A DNA stretch of 64,000 bases from Blastocladiella emersonii ATCC 22665. Lineage: Eukaryota > Blastocladiomycota > Blastocladiomycetes > Blastocladiales > Blastocladiaceae. The stretch spans positions 2,073,501 to 2,137,500 of the forward strand of contig JANHCV010000005.1 of assembly GCA_025594325.1 (NCBI GenBank), given 5' to 3'. This document shows, one piece after another, positions 6,851 to 20,514 of the stretch. How positions within the stretch are numbered: the stretch's first letter is position 1; the number at the start of each line of letters is the position of its first letter. A program made the position numbers and the translations under genes. The notes under the pieces were generated by a model. It saw only the letters and a list, made by a program, of their open reading frames with translations. It was not told the DNA's origin and made no database searches.

Positions 6851-8101
6851 CCGCGCCGCCGCCTCTGTTGCCGCCGCGGCCGCCGCTAAACGACCAATCG
6901 AATCTTCTACTACACCACCAACACCACCACCACCACCCGCTACGCTTTCTCCTGTCCATGGCGAGGACCTCAGCACTCCCGGCTACGCCATGGTCGGCGA
7001 GTCCGTTGCTGGCGCGACGCGGTCCCTTGCCTCGTTCGGCCGTCGCCTCCTCGCCTCCATCTGGCGCGACCCCGCCGCTCTGTCTCGCCTCGCCGGCTGC
7101 GTTGTACGCGCCCGCGACGTCGCCTTCGCCTCCCGCTCACTCCAACTCGACCGCGACCTCGCTCGACCCGTCCTCGCGGCCATCACGTCCGTCGCCTCCC
7201 GATCCCTCTGGCGCGGCGCCTGGCTCTCTCACTCCGCTGGCTGCGCCGAGGCCGACCCACTCGATTCTTCTGAAGCTCCGCCGCGCGAGCCGCGTGAGCG
7301 GGCCCGCCGCCCATTTGGCCAGCCCATTGCCACACTCAAGTTCATCAACCGCCACCACTACTGCTCTCGCTGTCTGAGCTCGCTCCATTCCCACGTCCCC
7401 AACCCGTCTGGGCGTGAAGAAGACCCGCCAGTGTGCCCGCCGTCCACCGCGGCCCAAGCGGCTCTTGTTGCAGATCCCTCCGTCCGACTTTGGCTGCTCG
7501 GTTCCCCAAGGCACATTCGGTGATGTGACTAGACCAAGGATCGGCGCAGTCGACGCAAGTCCAGTAGCACCAGGTGTTTGCGCGCGGTACTGACCCATCC
7601 ACTTTCTCTCGTTCTGACGACGATGAAACGCATGATCCGCCACTGAATGGCGCTGACGCACAAAAGAAAACGAAGGAGAAAAACAAAAAGAAAAGAAACG
7701 CAAAAAGAAGAATGTCCGCACAAAAAGATGGAAAAACATCTGACGAACCTCACAGGCCATGCCCAAGACCACAGCACTGCCACTGGTCCATTGGCATGTC
7801 CTCGCGCTCTAGTTGGTCACGCCAGCTTGTCTCTCTGCTCGGTCTCTCTTTACTGCGTTTCGTTCGCTCTCTTAGCTCGCTGCTCGAGCTCGCTCTCTCT
7901 TCGCCTCGTTCGCCCATCTCTCTCGTACTCCCCTCTCCTCCCACAATTCTTCCCCCTATGCTCCTCGACGTGCACGGTCCGGGCTTGTCGTACTGCGGCT
8001 TGCCCACAAAAGGGCTGCTGCCCGTTGCACAGTGGATATTCTGCTTGCAGTTCACAACCGCTGTTAAGGAATAAATGCATTGGTTCCAAAAAAAAAAAGA
8101 A
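6851..8101 (+). mobile_element. Retroposed insert, copy 2
   Basis: Reading frame 6990-7523; direct repeats 6834-6850 and 8102-8118. Upstream T at 6818 creates an ATG in another + frame that is absent in unit 1. Confidence 0.82.
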
Positions 8102-9222
8102 ACCCTCCACGAATCACAATATGCGCGCAATGAATTGACCGATGATATGGCCGTACCAAACCAGCCACGTAGACAATTGTCATGGTAGTCGAACAAAACC
8201 ATATTCAAATCTTGGACTACCCGCTTGTCCAGCTAGCCAGGGACCCATAAATCACAGTATCGACCCAACTAAATATTTGACAGCAGAAATATAGTAAACC
8301 AACCTCGTACAAAATTGTCATGGTACTCAAACAAAACCATATTCAAAACCTTGACTTCCCGCATATCCAGCTGGCCAGGGACCCATAAATCACAGTATGG
8401 AACCAACAAAGTATCTGACAACAGAAATATGGTAAAACAGCTACGCGGATAATTGTCATGGTACTCAATCAAAACCATACTCAAACCTTTGCTTTCCTGC
8501 ATGTCCAGCTGGCCACTGACCCATAAATCACAGTATCGGACCAAGAAAATATCTGACCATGGAAATATAGTATACCAGCCACCTAGGTAATTGTCATGGC
8601 ACTCAAACAAAACCATAGTCAAGTCTTTGACTATCCACATGTCCAGCTGATTGAGGACCCATGAATCGTAACGTCAAAGCAACAATATATCTCACCATGG
8701 AAGTATAGTAAACCAGCCACTCTGGCAATTGTCATGGTACTCAAACAAAACCATACTCAAATCTATGACTTCCCACATGTCCAGCAGGTTGGACACCCAT
8801 AAATCACAGTATCAAACCAACAAAATATCAGACCACAGGAGTATATAAAAGCGACCACGTAGGTAATTGTCTTGGTACTCAAACAAAACCATATTCAAAT
8901 CTTTCAATTCCCGCTTGTCCAGCTAGCCAGGGACCCATAAATCACAGGATCACAGCAACAAAGTATCTGACAACAGAAATATGGTACACCAGCCACGTAG
9001 ATAATTGTCATGGTACTCAAACAAAACCATACTCAAATCTTCGAGTGCCCCATGTCCAGGTGGGCAAGGGCCTATAAATCACAGTATTGAACCAAGAAAA
9101 TACCTGACGATCGGGATGTATCAAACCCGCCACGCTGATACTTGTCGTGGTACTCAAACATAACCATACTCAGCCAAATCTTTGAATACCCTCACGTCCA
9201 GGTGGGCAAGGAACCAAAGCGC
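8102..9222. repeat. 138-bp satellite block 3
   Basis: Eight monomers aligned with block 2. Has T at the 4555-equivalent site and C in the eighth core (gatacttg). Confidence 0.92.
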
Positions 9223-9334
9223 CAGATATTCAAATCTACCGCTTTGTGCACACTCCACTAGCCAACTCTTCGATCCACTAATTATGGAGCCCGTCGTCAA
9301 AGTACACTGTCCAATCAACTAAGTAAACAGCCAA

Positions 9335-9438
9335 CCTGCCAGCCTGCCAGCCTGCCAGCCTGCCAGCCTGCCAGCCTGCCAGCCTGCCAGCCTGCCAGCC
9401 TGCCAGCCTGCCAACCTGCCAACCTGCCAACCTGCCGC
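9335..9438. repeat. Octamer minisatellite, 9+3+1 copies
   Basis: Nine CCTGCCAG; same structure as the tract at 5184. Confidence 0.96.
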
Positions 9439-11001
9439 CTTGCCTACCTGCTATCCGAACACCCACACCGCCTCGCAAGTCATTGGGGGCCCGCGCTCTC
9501 TGGTTGCCGTCCCAGCCAACAAAGGAATGAATGATGAGCCCTGGCAGCCTGGCAGCCTGCCACACTGACAGCCTGACTGACAGCGCCCACCCAGTAGATA
9601 TTATCTATCTCGTAGGTAGTCTGGGAGGACTTCGTTAGTCAATACACGACCAGTCTCCTCCTGGCTGCCGGCTCTGCTGTCCACTCCAAGTCCTGCATGA
9701 TGATGGGCCAAGGAGGGTTCCGAGCAGCTCCTCTGTCTACCCGCGTGAAACCACTCACCCGCTGACGGATGTATACCACGCACCGTTCAGCGCGCACAGC
9801 ACACAGCGCCCGACGCACCACGCGGTGCGCACACGGCGCAAACGGCCACCCTGGTGTCACACACACTCGCATGAACGGCAGGCATGCAAGGCGTCCGTCC
9901 TCAACTCAACAATGATTTATCATCCAGGCTTACTACTCGCTCCAACGGGTGCGCCTGCCTGCCCTCCCAGTGCCGTTGATTGATTGATGGGTGCGCCAGC
10001 CCCTGTTGCCAGCCACGTGGCAAGCAACACCTCAGCACCTGCGTCGCCCTGGCCACCGTCCGTACCTTGCAAACAGCGTAGCAGCCGTACTGCTTCACAG
10101 GGCTGCAGAGGGCTGGCTGCGGAGGGCTGAGGCGGCAGGGCTCCTCCTGCAGGAAGGAGACAGTGCTGGGGCCAAGGAGTGCTAGGGACGACAAACTGAA
10201 TGGTGAATGACCAGACCAACACACCACATGCTCCTGGCAGGAGTGCGTGTGGGCGTGCGGGCCCGTGTCCGTGCGTGCCTGTGTCTGTGCGTGCCTGGAT
10301 TAGACCTCCATCACAAGCGCCAAGTGACCAAGTGACCAAGTGACAAAGTGACCAAGGTGACCAAGGTGACCAAGGTGACCAAGGTGACCAGGGTGACCAA
10401 GGTGACCAAGTGACACACAAGCACCAAGCTAGGGTGGCCGGGCGGCCATGGACCGTACTGCATGGGTACCATTACCGTGGACTGGCCGCGGCCATTTATT
10501 GCAGCACAGCCCTGCCTGGCTCAGGACGCGGCGGGCGTGGGAGGCGGGCAGGGTAGATAGGTAGCAGCAGCAGGACCTGGCTAGCTGGCTGTCAAACAAC
10601 ACGAGTGAAGGGGTGCGTGAGGGAGGGTGTGTTGAACGAATGGATGGGTGGATGCAGGCAGACCTTCATACGTGTCGTGCGTGATGAGGATTGGTTGGCC
10701 ACCATCCACCAACGCCATGGCATGGCTGCGGGTGTCGCTGCGTGCGCCTTGGCGGGTGGTGGTGTTGGTGGGTGGTGTTGGTGGGTGCTGTGGTGGTAGT
10801 GGAGCTAAAGTGGTGTTGTGGGGCTCCTGGGGTCCCCTTCCCTTCCTGTCTGGCCTAGGTGGGTGGGTGGGCGGACGTAGCGCGCATGCGGGCGGGCAAG
10901 GTAGGAACGTTGCTCACGCAATGGATCATGTATTTTATGGAACGTAGTCTGCACAGCAGAGAGGGGGATGTCCGGCCCAATCGGACCCTCCACGAATCAC
11001 A

Positions 11002-12252
11002 CCGCGCCGCCGCCTCTGTTGCCGCCGCGGCCGCCGCTAAACGACCAATCGAATCTTCTACTACACCACCAACACCACCACCACCACCCGCTACGCTTTC
11101 TCCTGTCCATGGCGAGGACCTCAGCACTCCCGGCTACGCCATGGTCGGCGAGTCCGTTGCTGGCGCGACGCGGTCCCTTGCCTCGTTCGGCCGTCGCCTC
11201 CTCGCCTCCATCTGGCGCGACCCCGCCGCTCTGTCTCGCCTCGCCGGCTGCGTTGTACGCGCCCGCGACGTCGCCTTCGCCTCCCGCTCACTCCAACTCG
11301 ACCGCGACCTCGCTCGACCCGTCCTCGCGGCCATCACGTCCGTCGCCTCCCGATCCCTCTGGCGCGGCGCCTGGCTCTCTCACTCCGCTGGCTGCGCCGA
11401 GGCCGACCCACTCGATTCTTCTGAAGCTCCGCCGCGCGAGCCGCGTGAGCGGGCCCGCCGCCCATTTGGCCAGCCCATTGCCACACTCAAGTTCATCAAC
11501 CGCCACCACTACTGCTCTCGCTGTCTGAGCTCGCTCCATTCCCACGTCCCCAACCCGTCTGGGCGTGAAGAAGACCCGCCAGTGTGCCCGCCGTCCACCG
11601 CGGCCCAAGCGGCTCTTGTTGCAGATCCCTCCGTCCGACTTTGGCTGCTCGGTTCCCCAAGGCACATTCGGTGATGTGACTAGACCAAGGATCGGCGCAG
11701 TCGACGCAAGTCCAGTAGCACCAGGTGTTTGCGCGCGGTACTGACCCATCCACTTTCTCTCGTTCTGACGACGATGAAACGCATGATCCGCCACTGAATG
11801 GCGCTGACGCACAAAAGAAAACGAAGGAGAAAAACAAAAAGAAAAGAAACGCAAAAAGAAGAATGTCCGCACAAAAAGATGGAAAAACATCTGACGAACC
11901 TCACAGGCCATGCCCAAGACCACAGCACTGCCACTGGTCCATTGGCATGTCCTCGCGCTCTAGTTGGTCACGCCAGCTTGTCTCTCTGCTCGGTCTCTCT
12001 TTACTGCGTTTCGTTCGCTCTCTTAGCTCGCTGCTCGAGCTCGCTCTCTCTTCGCCTCGTTCGCCCATCTCTCTCGTACTCCCCTCTCCTCCCACAATTC
12101 TTCCCCCTATGCTCCTCGACGTGCACGGTCCGGGCTTGTCGTACTGCGGCTTGCCCACAAAAGGGCTGCTGCCCGTTGCACAGTGGATATTCTGCTTGCA
12201 GTTCACAACCGCTGTTAAGGAATAAATGCATTGGTTCCAAAAAAAAAAAGAA
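11002..12252 (+). mobile_element. Retroposed insert, copy 3
   Basis: Reading frame 11141-11674 intact; poly(A) 11. Confidence 0.82.
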
Positions 12253-13373
12253 ACCCTCCACGAATCACAATATGCGCGCAATGAATTGACCGATGATATG
12301 GCCGTACCAAACCAGCCACGTAGACAATTGTCATGGTAGTCGAACAAAACCATATTCAAATCTTGGACTACCCGCTTGTCCAGCTAGCCAGGGACCCATA
12401 AATCACAGTATCGACCCAACTAAATATTTGACAGCAGAAATATAGTAAACCAACCTCGTACAAAATTGTCATGGTACTCAAACAAAACCATATTCAAAAC
12501 CTTGACTTCCCGCATATCCAGCTGGCCAGGGACCCATAAATCACAGTATGGAACCAACAAAGTATCTGACAACAGAAATATGGTAAAACAGCTACGCGGA
12601 TAATTGTCATGGTACTCAATCAAAACCATACTCAAACCTTTGCTTTCCTGCATGTCCAGCTGGCCACTGACCCATAAATCACAGTATCGGACCAAGAAAA
12701 TATCTGACCATGGAAATATAGTATACCAGCCACCTAGGTAATTGTCATGGCACTCAAACAAAACCATAGTCAAGTCTTTGACTATCCACATGTCCAGCTG
12801 ATTGAGGACCCATGAATCGTAACGTCAAAGCAACAATATATCTCACCATGGAAGTATAGTAAACCAGCCACTCTGGCAATTGTCATGGTACTCAAACAAA
12901 ACCATACTCAAATCTATGACTTCCCACATGTCCAGCAGGTTGGACACCCATAAATCACAGTATCAAACCAACAAAATATCAGACCACAGGAGTATATAAA
13001 AGCGACCACGTAGGTAATTGTCTTGGTACTCAAACAAAACCATATTCAAATCTTTCAATTCCCGCTTGTCCAGCTAGCCAGGGACCCATAAATCACAGGA
13101 TCACAGCAACAAAGTATCTGACAACAGAAATATGGTACACCAGCCACGTAGATAATTGTCATGGTACTCAAACAAAACCATACTCAAATCTTCGAGTGCC
13201 CCATGTCCAGGTGGGCAAGGGCCTATAAATCACAGTATTGAACCAAGAAAATACCTGACGATCGGGATGTATCAAACCCGCCACGCTGATAATTGTCGTG
13301 GTACTCAAACATAACCATACTCAGCCAAATCTTTGAATACCCTCACGTCCAGGTGGGCAAGGAACCAAAGCGC
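12253..13373. repeat. 138-bp satellite block 4
   Basis: Eight monomers. The eighth core reads gataattg (A at 13292), as in block 2. Confidence 0.92.
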
Positions 13374-13485
13374 CAGATATTCAAATCTACCGCTTTGTGC
13401 ACACTCCACTAGCCAACTCTTCGATCCACTAATTATGGAGCCCGTCGTCAAAGTACACTGTCCAATCAACTAAGTAAACAGCCAA

Positions 13486-13589
13486 CCTGCCAGCCTGCCA
13501 GCCTGCCAGCCTGCCAGCCTGCCAGCCTGCCAGCCTGCCAGCCTGCCAGCCTGCCAGCCTGCCAACCTGCCAACCTGCCAACCTGCCGC
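13486..13589. repeat. Octamer minisatellite, 9+3+1 copies
   Basis: Nine CCTGCCAG; third of three equal neighbouring tracts. Confidence 0.96.
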
Positions 13590-15152
13590 CTTGCCTACCT
13601 GCTATCCGAACACCCACACCGCCTCGCAAGTCATTGGGGGCCCGCGCTCTCTGGTTGCCGTCCCAGCCAACAAAGGAATGAATGATGAGCCCTGGCAGCC
13701 TGGCAGCCTGCCACACTGACAGCCTGACTGACAGCGCCCACCCAGTAGATATTATCTATCTCGTAGGTAGTCTGGGAGGACTTCGTTAGTCAATACACGA
13801 CCAGTCTCCTCCTGGCTGCCGGCTCTGCTGTCCACTCCAAGTCCTGCATGATGATGGGCCAAGGAGGGTTCCGAGCAGCTCCTCTGTCTACCCGCGTGAA
13901 ACCACTCACCCGCTGACGGATGTATACCACGCACCGTGCAGCGCGCACAGCACACAGCGCCCGACGCACCACGCGGTGCGCACACGGCGCAAACGGCCAC
14001 CCTGGTGTCACACACACTCGCATGAACGGCAGGCATGCAAGGCGTCCGTCCTCAACTCAACAATGATTTATCATCCAGGCTTACTACTCGCTCCAACGGG
14101 TGCGCCTGCCTGCCCTCCCAGTGCCGTTGATTGATTGATGGGTGCGCCAGCCCCTGTTGCCAGCCACGTGGCAAGCAACACCTCAGCACCTGCGTCGCCC
14201 TGGCCACCGTCCGTACCTTGCAAACAGCGTAGCAGCCGTACTGCTTCACAGGGCTGCAGAGGGCTGGCTGCGGAGGGCTGAGGCGGCAGGGCTCCTCCTG
14301 CAGGAAGGAGACAGTGCTGGGGCCAAGGAGTGCTAGGGACGACAAACTGAATGGTGAATGACCAGACCAACACACCACATGCTCCTGGCAGGAGTGCGTG
14401 TGGGCGTGCGGGCCCGTGTCCGTGCGTGCCTGTGTCTGTGCGTGCCTGGATTAGACCTCCATCACAAGCGCCAAGTGACCAAGTGACCAAGTGACAAAGT
14501 GACCAAGGTGACCAAGGTGACCAAGGTGACCAAGGTGACCAGGGTGACCAAGGTGACCAAGTGACACACAAGCACCAAGCTAGGGTGGCCGGGCGGCCAT
14601 GGACCGTACTGCATGGGTACCATTACCGTGGACTGGCCGCGGCCATTTATTGCAGCACAGCCCTGCCTGGCTCAGGACGCGGCGGGCGTGGGAGGCGGGC
14701 AGGGTAGATAGGTAGCAGCAGCAGGACCTGGCTAGCTGGCTGTCAAACAACACGAGTGAAGGGGTGCGTGAGGGAGGGTGTGTTGAACGAATGGATGGGT
14801 GGATGCAGGCAGACCTTCATACGTGTCGTGCGTGATGAGGATTGGTTGGCCACCATCCACCAACGCCATGGCATGGCTGCGGGTGTCGCTGCGTGCGCCT
14901 TGGCGGGTGGTGGTGTTGGTGGGTGGTGTTGGTGGGTGCTGTGGTGGTAGTGGAGCTAAAGTGGTGTTGTGGGGCTCCTGGGGTCCCCTTCCCTTCCTGT
15001 CTGGCCTAGGTGGGTGGGTGGGCGGACGTAGCGCGCATGCGGGCGGGCAAGGTAGGAACGTTGCTCACGCAATGGATCATGTATTTTATGGAACGTAGTC
15101 TGCACAGCAGAGAGGGGGATGTCCGGCCCAATCGGACCCTCCACGAATCACA

Positions 15153-16403
15153 CCGCGCCGCCGCCTCTGTTGCCGCCGCGGCCGCCGCTAAACGACCAAT
15201 CGAATCTTCTACTACACCACCAACACCACCACCACCACCCGCTACGCTTTCTCCTGTCCATGGCGAGGACCTCAGCACTCCCGGCTACGCCATGGTCGGC
15301 GAGTCCGTTGCTGGCGCGACGCGGTCCCTTGCCTCGTTCGGCCGTCGCCTCCTCGCCTCCATCTGGCGCGACCCCGCCGCTCTGTCTCGCCTCGCCGGCT
15401 GCGTTGTACGCGCCCGCGACGTCGCCTTCGCCTCCCGCTCACTCCAACTCGACCGCGACCTCGCTCGACCCGTCCTCGCGGCCATCACGTCCGTCGCCTC
15501 CCGATCCCTCTGGCGCGGCGCCTGGCTCTCTCACTCCGCTGGCTGCGCCGAGGCCGACCCACTCGATTCTTCTGAAGCTCCGCCGCGCGAGCCGCGTGAG
15601 CGGGCCCGCCGCCCATTTGGCCAGCCCATTGCCACACTCAAGTTCATCAACCGCCACCACTACTGCTCTCGCTGTCTGAGCTCGCTCCATTCCCACGTCC
15701 CCAACCCGTCTGGGCGTGAAGAAGACCCGCCAGTGTGCCCGCCGTCCACCGCGGCCCAAGCGGCTCTTGTTGCAGATCCCTCCGTCCGACTTTGGCTGCT
15801 CGGTTCCCCAAGGCACATTCGGTGATGTGACTAGACCAAGGATCGGCGCAGTCGACGCAAGTCCAGTAGCACCAGGTGTTTGCGCGCGGTACTGACCCAT
15901 CCACTTTCTCTCGTTCTGACGACGATGAAACGCATGATCCGCCACTGAATGGCGCTGACGCACAAAAGAAAACGAAGGAGAAAAACAAAAAGAAAAGAAA
16001 CGCAAAAAGAAGAATGTCCGCACAAAAAGATGGAAAAACATCTGACGAACCTCACAGGCCATGCCCAAGACCACAGCACTGCCACTGGTCCATTGGCATG
16101 TCCTCGCGCTCTAGTTGGTCACGCCAGCTTGTCTCTCTGCTCGGTCTCTCTTTACTGCGTTTCGTTCGCTCTCTTAGCTCGCTGCTCGAGCTCGCTCTCT
16201 CTTCGCCTCGTTCGCCCATCTCTCTCGTACTCCCCTCTCCTCCCACAATTCTTCCCCCTATGCTCCTCGACGTGCACGGTCCGGGCTTGTCGTACTGCGG
16301 CTTGCCCACAAAAGGGCTGCTGCCCGTTGCACAGTGGATATTCTGCTTGCAGTTCACAACCGCTGTTAAGGAATAAATGCATTGGTTCCAAAAAAAAAAA
16401 GAA
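15153..16403 (+). mobile_element. Retroposed insert, copy 4
   Basis: Reading frame 15292-15825 intact; poly(A) 11. Confidence 0.82.
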
Positions 16404-17524
16404 ACCCTCCACGAATCACAATATGCGCGCAATGAATTGACCGATGATATGGCCGTACCAAACCAGCCACGTAGACAATTGTCATGGTAGTCGAACAAAA
16501 CCATATTCAAATCTTGGACTACCCGCTTGTCCAGCTAGCCAGGGACCCATAAATCACAGTATCGACCCAACTAAATATTTGACAGCAGAAATATAGTAAA
16601 CCAACCTCGTACAAAATTGTCATGGTACTCAAACAAAACCATATTCAAAACCTTGACTTCCCGCATATCCAGCTGGCCAGGGACCCATAAATCACAGTAT
16701 GGAACCAACAAAGTATCTGACAACAGAAATATGGTAAAACAGCTACGCGGATAATTGTCATGGTACTCAATCAAAACCATACTCAAACCTTTGCTTTCCT
16801 GCATGTCCAGCTGGCCACTGACCCATAAATCACAGTATCGGACCAAGAAAATATCTGACCATGGAAATATAGTATACCAGCCACCTAGGTAATTGTCATG
16901 GCACTCAAACAAAACCATAGTCAAGTCTTTGACTATCCACATGTCCAGCTGATTGAGGACCCATGAATCGTAACGTCAAAGCAACAATATATCTCACCAT
17001 GGAAGTATAGTAAACCAGCCACTCTGGCAATTGTCATGGTACTCAAACAAAACCATACTCAAATCTATGACTTCCCACATGTCCAGCAGGTTGGACACCC
17101 ATAAATCACAGTATCAAACCAACAAAATATCAGACCACAGGAGTATATAAAAGCGACCACGTAGGTAATTGTCTTGGTACTCAAACAAAACCATATTCAA
17201 ATCTTTCAATTCCCGCTTGTCCAGCTAGCCAGGGACCCATAAATCACAGGATCACAGCAACAAAGTATCTGACAACAGAAATATGGTACACCAGCCACGT
17301 AGATAATTGTCATGGTACTCAAACAAAACCATACTCAAATCTTCGAGTGCCCCATGTCCAGGTGGGCAAGGGCCTATAAATCACAGTATTGAACCAAGAA
17401 AATACCTGACGATCGGGATGTATCAAACCCGCCACGCTGATACTTGTCGTGGTACTCAAACATAACCATACTCAGCCAAATCTTTGAATACCCTCACGTC
17501 CAGGTGGGCAAGGAACCAAAGCGC
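16404..17524. repeat. 138-bp satellite block 5
   Basis: Eight monomers; eighth core gatacttg; no private change noticed. Confidence 0.92.
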
Positions 17525-17636
17525 CAGATATTCAAATCTACCGCTTTGTGCACACTCCACTAGCCAACTCTTCGATCCACTAATTATGGAGCCCGTCGTC
17601 AAAGTACACTGTCCAATCAACTAAGTAAACAGCCAA

Positions 17637-17700
17637 CCTGCCAGCCTGCCAGCCTGCCAGCCTGCCAGCCTGCCAACCTGCCAACCTGCCAACCTGCCGC
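17637..17700. repeat. Octamer minisatellite, 4+3+1 copies
   Basis: Four CCTGCCAG, three CCTGCCAA, one CCTGCCGC; shortest class. Confidence 0.96.
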
Positions 17701-19263
17701 CTTGCCTACCTGCTATCCGAACACCCACACCGCCTCGCAAGTCATTGGGGGCCCGCGCTCTCTGGTTGCCGTCCCAGCCAACAAAGGAATGAATGATGAG
17801 CCCTGGCAGCCTGGCAGCCTGCCACACTGACAGCCTGACTGACAGCGCCCACCCAGTAGATATTATCTATCTCGTAGGTAGTCTGGGAGGACTTCGTTAG
17901 TCAATACACGACCAGTCTCCTCCTGGCTGCCGGCTCTGCTGTCCACTCCAAGTCCTGCATGATGATGGGCCAAGGAGGGTTCCGAGCAGCTCCTCTGTCT
18001 ACCCGCGTGAAACCACTCACCCGCTGACGGATGTATACCACGCACCGTGCAGCGCGCACAGCACACAGCGCCCGACGCACCACGCGGTGCGCACACGGCG
18101 CAAACGGCCACCCTGGTGTCACACACACTCGCATGAACGGCAGGCATGCAAGGCGTCCGTCCTCAACTCAACAATGATTTATCATCCAGGCTTACTACTC
18201 GCTCCAACGGGTGCGCCTGCCTGCCCTCCCAGTGCCGTTGATTGATTGATGGGTGCGCCAGCCCCTGTTGCCAGCCACGTGGCAAGCAACACCTCAGCAC
18301 CTGCGTCGCCCTGGCCACCGTCCGTACCTTGCAAACAGCGTAGCAGCCGTACTGCTTCACAGGGCTGCAGAGGGCTGGCTGCGGAGGGCTGAGGCGGCAG
18401 GGCTCCTCCTGCAGGAAGGAGACAGTGCTGGGGCCAAGGAGTGCTAGGGACGACAAACTGAATGGTGAATGACCAGACCAACACACCACATGCTCCTGGC
18501 AGGAGTGCGTGTGGGCGTGCGGGCCCGTGTCCGTGCGTGCCTGTGTCTGTGCGTGCCTGGATTAGACCTCCATCACAAGCGCCAAGTGACCAAGTGACCA
18601 AGTGACAAAGTGACCAAGGTGACCAAGGTGACCAAGGTGACCAAGGTGACCAGGGTGACCAAGGTGACCAAGTGACACACAAGCACCAAGCTAGGGTGGC
18701 CGGGCGGCCATGGACCGTACTGCATGGGTACCATTACCGTGGACTGGCCGCGGCCATTTATTGCAGCACAGCCCTGCCTGGCTCAGGACGCGGCGGGCGT
18801 GGGAGGCGGGCAGGGTAGATAGGTAGCAGCAGCAGGACCTGGCTAGCTGGCTGTCAAACAACACGAGTGAAGGGGTGCGTGAGGGAGGGTGTGTTGAACG
18901 AATGGATGGGTGGATGCAGGCAGACCTTCATACGTGTCGTGCGTGATGAGGATTGGTTGGCCACCATCCACCAACGCCATGGCATGGCTGCGGGTGTCGC
19001 TGCGTGCGCCTTGGCGGGTGGTGGTGTTGGTGGGTGGTGTTGGTGGGTGCTGTGGTGGTAGTGGAGCTAAAGTGGTGTTGTGGGGCTCCTGGGGTCCCCT
19101 TCCCTTCCTGTCTGGCCTAGGTGGGTGGGTGGGCGGACGTAGCGCGCATGCGGGCGGGCAAGGTAGGAACGTTGCTCACGCAATGGATCATGTATTTTAT
19201 GGAACGTAGTCTGCACAGCAGAGAGGGGGATGTCCGGCCCAATCGGACCCTCCACGAATCACA

Positions 19264-20514
19264 CCGCGCCGCCGCCTCTGTTGCCGCCGCGGCCGCCGCT
19301 AAACGACCAATCGAATCTTCTACTACACCACCAACACCACCACCACCACCCGCTACGCTTTCTCCTGTCCATGGCGAGGACCTCAGCACTCCCGGCTACG
19401 CCATGGTCGGCGAGTCCGTTGCTGGCGCGACGCGGTCCCTTGCCTCGTTCGGCCGTCGCCTCCTCGCCTCCATCTGGCGCGACCCCGCCGCTCTGTCTCG
19501 CCTCGCCGGCTGCGTTGTACGCGCCCGCGACGTCGCCTTCGCCTCCCGCTCACTCCAACTCGACCGCGACCTCGCTCGACCCGTCCTCGCGGCCATCACG
19601 TCCGTCGCCTCCCGATCCCTCTGGCGCGGCGCCTGGCTCTCTCACTCCGCTGGCTGCGCCGAGGCCGACCCACTCGATTCTTCTGAAGCTCCGCCGCGCG
19701 AGCCGCGTGAGCGGGCCCGCCGCCCATTTGGCCAGCCCATTGCCACACTCAAGTTCATCAACCGCCACCACTACTGCTCTCGCTGTCTGAGCTCGCTCCA
19801 TTCCCACGTCCCCAACCCGTCTGGGCGTGAAGAAGACCCGCCAGTGTGCCCGCCGTCCACCGCGGCCCAAGCGGCTCTTGTTGCAGATCCCTCCGTCCGA
19901 CTTTGGCTGCTCGGTTCCCCAAGGCACATTCGGTGATGTGACTAGACCAAGGATCGGCGCAGTCGACGCAAGTCCAGTAGCACCAGGTGTTTGCGCGCGG
20001 TACTGACCCATCCACTTTCTCTCGTTCTGACGACGATGAAACGCATGATCCGCCACTGAATGGCGCTGACGCACAAAAGAAAACGAAGGAGAAAAACAAA
20101 AAGAAAAGAAACGCAAAAAGAAGAATGTCCGCACAAAAAGATGGAAAAACATCTGACGAACCTCACAGGCCATGCCCAAGACCACAGCACTGCCACTGGT
20201 CCATTGGCATGTCCTCGCGCTCTAGTTGGTCACGCCAGCTTGTCTCTCTGCTCGGTCTCTCTTTACTGCGTTTCGTTCGCTCTCTTAGCTCGCTGCTCGA
20301 GCTCGCTCTCTCTTCGCCTCGTTCGCCCATCTCTCTCGTACTCCCCTCTCCTCCCACAATTCTTCCCCCTATGCTCCTCGACGTGCACGGTCCGGGCTTG
20401 TCGTACTGCGGCTTGCCCACAAAAGGGCTGCTGCCCGTTGCACAGTGGATATTCTGCTTGCAGTTCACAACCGCTGTTAAGGAATAAATGCATTGGTTCC
20501 AAAAAAAAAAAGAA
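19264..20514 (+). mobile_element. Retroposed insert, copy 5
   Basis: Reading frame 19403-19936 intact; poly(A) 11. Confidence 0.82.

Larger units (their letters stand above)
4272..8422 (+). repeat. Macrosatellite unit 2 (4151 bp)
   Basis: Nine CCTGCCAG octamers; poly(A) 11. Private T-to-A change at 4555 in the satellite block. It has A at 4990 (C in most copies), an allele shared only with unit 4. Confidence 0.97.
8423..12573 (+). repeat. Macrosatellite unit 3 (4151 bp)
   Basis: Nine CCTGCCAG octamers; poly(A) 11. Private G-to-T change at 9787 in the GC-rich spacer. It has the C allele at the site where its neighbours, units 2 and 4, have A. Confidence 0.97.
12574..16724 (+). repeat. Macrosatellite unit 4 (4151 bp)
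   Basis: Nine CCTGCCAG octamers; poly(A) 11. It has A at 13292, otherwise seen only in unit 2. No private substitution noticed. Confidence 0.97.
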
